A DNA stretch of 11,106 bases from Paraglomus occultum (taxonomy: Eukaryota; Glomeromycota; Glomeromycetes; Paraglomerales; Paraglomeraceae): positions 1 through 11,106 of the forward strand of contig CAJVPJ010001252.1 of assembly GCA_910592205.1 (NCBI GenBank), given 5' to 3'. The notes below the pieces were generated by a model. That model ran no database searches. It saw nothing but the letters and a program-made list of their open reading frames with translations, and was not told where the DNA came from. Positions 7,770 through 11,106 of the stretch are shown here, one piece after another. Made by a program: the position numbers and the translations under genes. Position 1 is the stretch's first letter. The number at the start of each line of letters is the position of its first letter.

Positions 7770-8561
7770 CTATATAGTATTAGAGTACAAAATAACAAAC
7801 ATTTGAAAAGACAAGTTATTAAAATTAGAAACATTTTCTAATTTCTTACCAGTTTACGCAATCGAAGTGGACAATGTTGATTTATATACTTATGTAAGAC
7901 AAACTGAACCACAAACGAATAAATAAAAATGTAATGTAAAAAAAAGGGGTGGTGGTGCAATCAATCATATAAAATACCGGCAAGCGCACGTTCGTGTAAT
8001 TTTCTCAAATGCAAATTTTTTTGCACGAAAAGCAAGACAACGACTGTTTACCGAAAGTCAACATAAAAACTGTTTACACCAGCAAACAAACGGTGATAAC
8101 TCTCAAAAAAAGCGCGAGAAAAAAAATACAACTTCACAAAACGTAAACGTAATATATTCTCGCGACGAGATGTTCTCGACAAAAATTGCTTGTCCAAGCC
8201 AAACTTATTGTAATATTCAAACCGAGGTCTGTCAGGTTAAGCAACTGTACTGCATAGTAAGTAGAATATGGTGAGCGTGATATAATAAGTAATGGTGAAA
8301 ACATTTATAATAGCAAAATGTTATGGTACTGATTGCATTGAGATACAGTATATACCAGGCATCAAGTTAGTAACAATAAGCAAATATTTGAAGTAACACG
8401 TCTCAAGACAAATAAGCGCTATACCATTAATCAAACTTTTTTAAGCAACGAAACACTACTTGCAAGTTATCTGTCGTATTACGGGCGTATGTTCAAGTTT
8501 GTGGATTAACGGTCGGGTAGTGAGAAAATATTTTACGTGCAAGAATAGCTTTTATTATATT
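7770..8561. other. AT-rich intergenic stretch with an inverted repeat
   Basis: No gene recognised. CGCGAGAA at 8113-8120 is perfectly inverted as TTCTCGCG at 8157-8164, 36 bases apart. A small hairpin CGAGA-TGT-TCTCG follows at 8166-8178. Confidence 0.4.
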
Positions 8562-8798
8562 CTGTCCTCGACAAGACGGTAAACTGCTGCTTGATATGCT
8601 ACACAAATGAGGGTTGACGTTCACTAACATGGTAGGCGGAATGTTATAGGCATCACACATAGTGGATAAAGTATCTGTAATGTATGGGAATTGCGATTGT
8701 TTAAGGACATGCGCCCAGGGGTTACAATCACTGGACCTAACCCATTTTACTCGCTTATGACGGTGTATGGGAGATTACGATCGATCGCTCATACCCCT
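8562..8798. repeat. Diverged direct duplication, copy A (~240 bp)
   Basis: Copy A begins gtcctcgacaagacggtaaa, matched in copy B by gtcctcggcataacgttaaa 249 bp downstream. The following 'aaactgcYgcttga' and 'gggttga' blocks also match. Both copies end with cgcttatRacgRtgtatggRR and an ATACCCC block. A tgtatggga(a)ttgcgat-like motif occurs twice in each copy (8681, 8764; 8921, 8990). Reading frames are not conserved between copies, so the unit is probably non-coding. Confidence 0.8.
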
Positions 8799-8810
8799 CT
8801 AGATTAGTGG

Positions 8811-9019
8811 CCGTCCTCGGCATAACGTTAAACTGCCGCTTGAATGCCACAAAATGGGGGGTTGATGATAAGCGAAAAGTATAAGCATAGTAGATAAAGC
8901 CTTTTGGATAAAGGTCTGTGTGTATGGGTGGTAATTTGGGAATTGCGATCGTCAAGTTTAAATGTCCAGGGATCAAACGCTTATAACGATGTATGGAAAA
9001 TTGCGATTTGTCATACCCC
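8811..9019. repeat. Diverged direct duplication, copy B (~210 bp)
   Basis: This is the partner of the unit at 8562-8798, shorter by roughly 25 bp through several small gaps. A minus-strand frame of 94 codons crosses this copy (8755-9039), but copy A carries stops in the same frame, so I do not call a gene. Confidence 0.8.
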
Positions 9020-10860
9020 ATTATTACTAATACGTACAATAAAATAAAAATATGTTACAATGTTTTTGAAAGAGCTTTATTATTTTCTTTCAACTTAACT
9101 TAATATATTAATAAAAAATAGATATACTATTAGTAGGTAAAGTTATTCCTGTTCGATGTGCTGACACCTCAACGTGGTGAGCGGGTGACAACGTCTACAG
9201 ACGGCTAAGAGCAGCACAATACAAGTACAGGTTTGTTACATGTGGTCGATAGTTTGGTAAGTTAACTAGACACTTTTATCATTTGGTAGTTTGACAAATA
9301 ACGTAATGTCGTAGGCTTGATTCGAATTTTATGGTAAGTATTAACGAATATTATCTATAAGCGGCGAGTATTCATACTATTTTACGCCATGCGGCAGTTT
9401 ACGTTGCCATGCGGGTGAGTCTTTTCCATGAACTAACTAATCAATTATGTAGATAAGAATCGGAAACATTAGTAGTTAGTTAAATTGATATTATGTATTG
9501 TTATGTGTTTTGTTAAACATGTATAAAAGTGATGTTGGCGCAAAGAATGTTTATACCGAGTAAAATAGTGTTAAACTCGTGCACCATTATTCTCTCAGAG
9601 TTAATTGCTTTATGATTCATACGGTATACACGTAAAAGATCAAGTTTACCATATGTTGTATCGTTTTATACCAGTATGACAAATTTTTATTAGTAAATTT
9701 GTAATAGAGAATCCGAATTCAGCTTTCGAATTTTACGTACAAACTTTTCTTTATAGCCTTGCCCATCATAATAATAATGTCTATATTATACGAAGTAAAT
9801 TAATATCAAAAAAGTCTTATACCAAATTATTTGAAAATAACCTTGGACTTTTATTTTTTGTATTCTGTATCTTCTGCCGTATAAAGTAGTACCTGTTTGT
9901 ATGAATACTATCCAAATTTTGTATTGTTAACCCAAAAATATTTGCGTCAATATAACGTCTTAGTTTATCCGCACATATTTTACATAACTGATGTAAATAA
10001 AAGTTTTGGCATTTTTACTTGTTTCTCACTAGAACTTTAGATCAATCGTTTGGTTTCGGCAAGCTAAATTGCAAGAGTAAAGTTACATAAACAGTCTATC
10101 TTTTTCGTCGATTAAACGACAATTATGAGACGATAGAAGCAAAAAATAAAATACAATTGGATAATAAGCTGCTGAAATTTACCCTTGATAATTACCACGG
10201 GTTGTCAAAGTCATAGAAAACCGTCATTTGCCAAAATTTGTTTTAACTAATCACATAATTGCAGTATTTATCAAAGACTGTACACACGCAGCAATTGACA
10301 AGTTGCCTGTTCGGCTAGAGTCTCAATGTGAGTTTTTTCCACAAAAAAAGTGGCAATAGCTCTTGAGTAATACCATCGATAAGCAGTAAAATAAGCTAAA
10401 ATTAATTCTTACAGAAGAGTCAAATTTTCTGTTCTATTGCATTCCCAGATTTCTATCCGCATTCTAGTTATACTTAATACTATCGAAGTCTTGCGTACGT
10501 AAATAACACTATCTAGCGCGTATAATTGGCCGATGTATCATCCAGACATTAGTGCTGAAATTGAACATAAGTTTCACTGTCCCCTTAAATAATTGGTTCT
10601 CAATATGTACTTTTAATTAATAATTTGCTTATATTTTTCTAATACACAGCCCGGAAAAGGCATCTGACTGTAAATATGCATAACTTTATTTCAACGTTTC
10701 GTTAACTCATCCATATTGACATATGTAGAAGCACATTGTATAATTAAATCTATGAATAAAAATTCATATAAACTGTAATTACGAGTTTGTTTGAGTTGCT
10801 AAATTATAAAAAATACATTAAAGTGTTAATATTGTAAACTGTAGATTGACTTTATTTGTA
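9020..10860. other. Gene-poor stretch with a structured GC-rich island
   Basis: No protein recognised. A GC-richer island at about 9150-9220 can fold (see findings). Consensus 5' splice-site hexamers on the plus strand lie at 9257 (GTAAGT), 9334 (GTAAGT) and 9415 (GTGAGT). A stop-free plus-strand frame of 55 codons lies at 10192-10359, without motif. A hairpin tatgaat-aaaa-attcata lies near 10753. Confidence 0.4.
9157..9218 (+). other. GC-rich island with three-way-junction folding potential
   Basis: A closing stem TGTGCTG (9157-9163) pairs with CAGCACA (9212-9218). Inside are CACC/GGTG (9165-9168 with 9176-9179) and CGTCT/AGACG (around 9192-9203). The layout resembles a small cloverleaf, but there is no T-loop or anticodon arm, so it is not a tRNA. 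Such short stems can arise by chance. Confidence 0.25.
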
Positions 10861-11106
10861 CTAACATGTAATCGTACCTGTAGCTGAATTCAAATTATTA
10901 CTATTTCTCGGTTTAGGCAAAGCTCCAGTAGATAAGAGTGTGCTGGAATATTTATTCTCTTCGTGATGTGACAATAGCTTTACATCATCATGATAAACGG
11001 TATTCCACACGTTGTCACCAGATTCATCTTTTTGCGCACCTTCAATAAGTTTTCTAAATATACCCAAAAGGTTCCACGCACTTGGACGCTCATCAGGATC
11101 AGCGTC
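10861..11106 (-). CDS. Protein kinase domain, C-terminal end (runs off right edge)
   Basis: The frame is open from the window edge to a TAG at 10861-10863, 81 residues. It starts with DADPDERPSAWNLLGIFRKL, which is kinase subdomain XI (the ADPxxRPSA block with its structurally conserved Arg), the end of the C-lobe. The ~60-residue tail (EENKYSSTLLSTGALPKPRN and flanks) resembles the 'YTSRLL..LPxPxNS' tail that I recall for expanded serine/threonine or tyrosine-kinase-like families in Rhizophagus. The catalytic loop and ATP site lie beyond the window, so activity cannot be judged. A strong splice donor, CAG|GTACG, sits at 10878/10877, eighteen bases before the stop. The true 3' end may therefore be spliced to another exon; Sel1 exons often follow such kinases. 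Domain call firm, tail inferred. Confidence 0.85.
   Translation of the reverse strand, partial: DADPDERPSAWNLLGIFRKLIEGAQKDESGDNVWNTVYHDDVKLLSHHEENKYSSTLLSTGALPKPRNSNNLNSATGTITC
10872..10880 (-). promoter_or_regulatory. Candidate 5' splice site in kinase gene
   Basis: CAG|GTACG on the minus strand is a near-consensus donor in the last codons of the kinase frame. If used, the final residues (TITC) are replaced by a downstream exon. No matching acceptor exon was identified nearby. Confidence 0.35.

Noticed and set aside
8755-9039. 94-codon minus-strand frame across duplication copy B
   Set aside because: The frame is not kept in copy A of the same duplication, so selection on a protein is unlikely.
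9157-9218. tRNA-like cloverleaf
   Set aside because: It has a 7-bp closing stem and a D-arm-like hairpin, but no anticodon arm, no T-loop consensus and the length is too short.
10192-10359. 55-codon stop-free plus-strand frame without ATG
   Set aside because: No recognisable motif, no start and no neighbour that would explain it.

Overview
The window reads as AT-rich nuclear DNA of a filamentous fungus, most likely an arbuscular mycorrhizal fungus of the Rhizophagus (Glomeromycotina) type. The inference rests on the mixture of gene families on one strand: Sel1-repeat proteins, a kinase C-lobe of the lineage-expanded 'ADPxxRPSA' type, a long TPR-repeat protein, and a solo CENP-B/ABP1-like helix-turn-helix of Tigger/pogo transposase origin. 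These sit in long gene-poor, repeat-bearing DNA. There is no bacterial gene density, no Shine-Dalgarno sites, no tRNA, no rRNA and no CRISPR. The assignment is an inference from family content, not a database result.

Layout from left to right; all recognisable genes are on the minus strand. Positions 1-398 hold the 5' part of a Sel1-repeat gene that runs off the left edge. Positions 399-1377 hold nothing recognisable. Positions 1378-1843 carry several unrecognised open frames on the plus strand, including a 40-residue frame with a signal-peptide-like N-terminus. Positions 1844-3950 are AT-rich with no recognisable gene. Positions 3951-5248 hold a TPR gene with ten exact 34-residue repeats; its 3' end has decayed into three reading frames. 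Directly upstream, 5238-5471 encodes the DNA-binding N-terminal domain of a CENP-B/Tigger-like protein without any transposase core. A 40-nt GT...AG segment would join it in frame to the TPR frame. Positions 5472-6156 are empty. Positions 6157-6707 hold a frameshifted Sel1-repeat remnant followed by a longer open frame. Positions 7636-7769 are a 67-bp tandem duplication rich in palindromes. Positions 8562-9019 are a diverged direct duplication of about 240 bp. A GC-rich island at 9157-9218 can fold into a three-way junction. The right edge (10861-11106) holds the last part of a protein kinase gene.

In this lineage kinase, Sel1 and TPR modules belong to expanded, fast-turning-over families, presumably signalling adaptors. 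Here one is intact at an edge (Sel1), one is a kinase end, one is an array losing its 3' end (TPR) and one is a dead Sel1 copy. The picture is birth-and-death evolution in a repeat-rich neighbourhood. I do not see a clear undescribed multi-gene system. The best candidates for something new are the possible HTH-TPR fusion, the palindromic tandem repeat and the 240-bp duplicated element.
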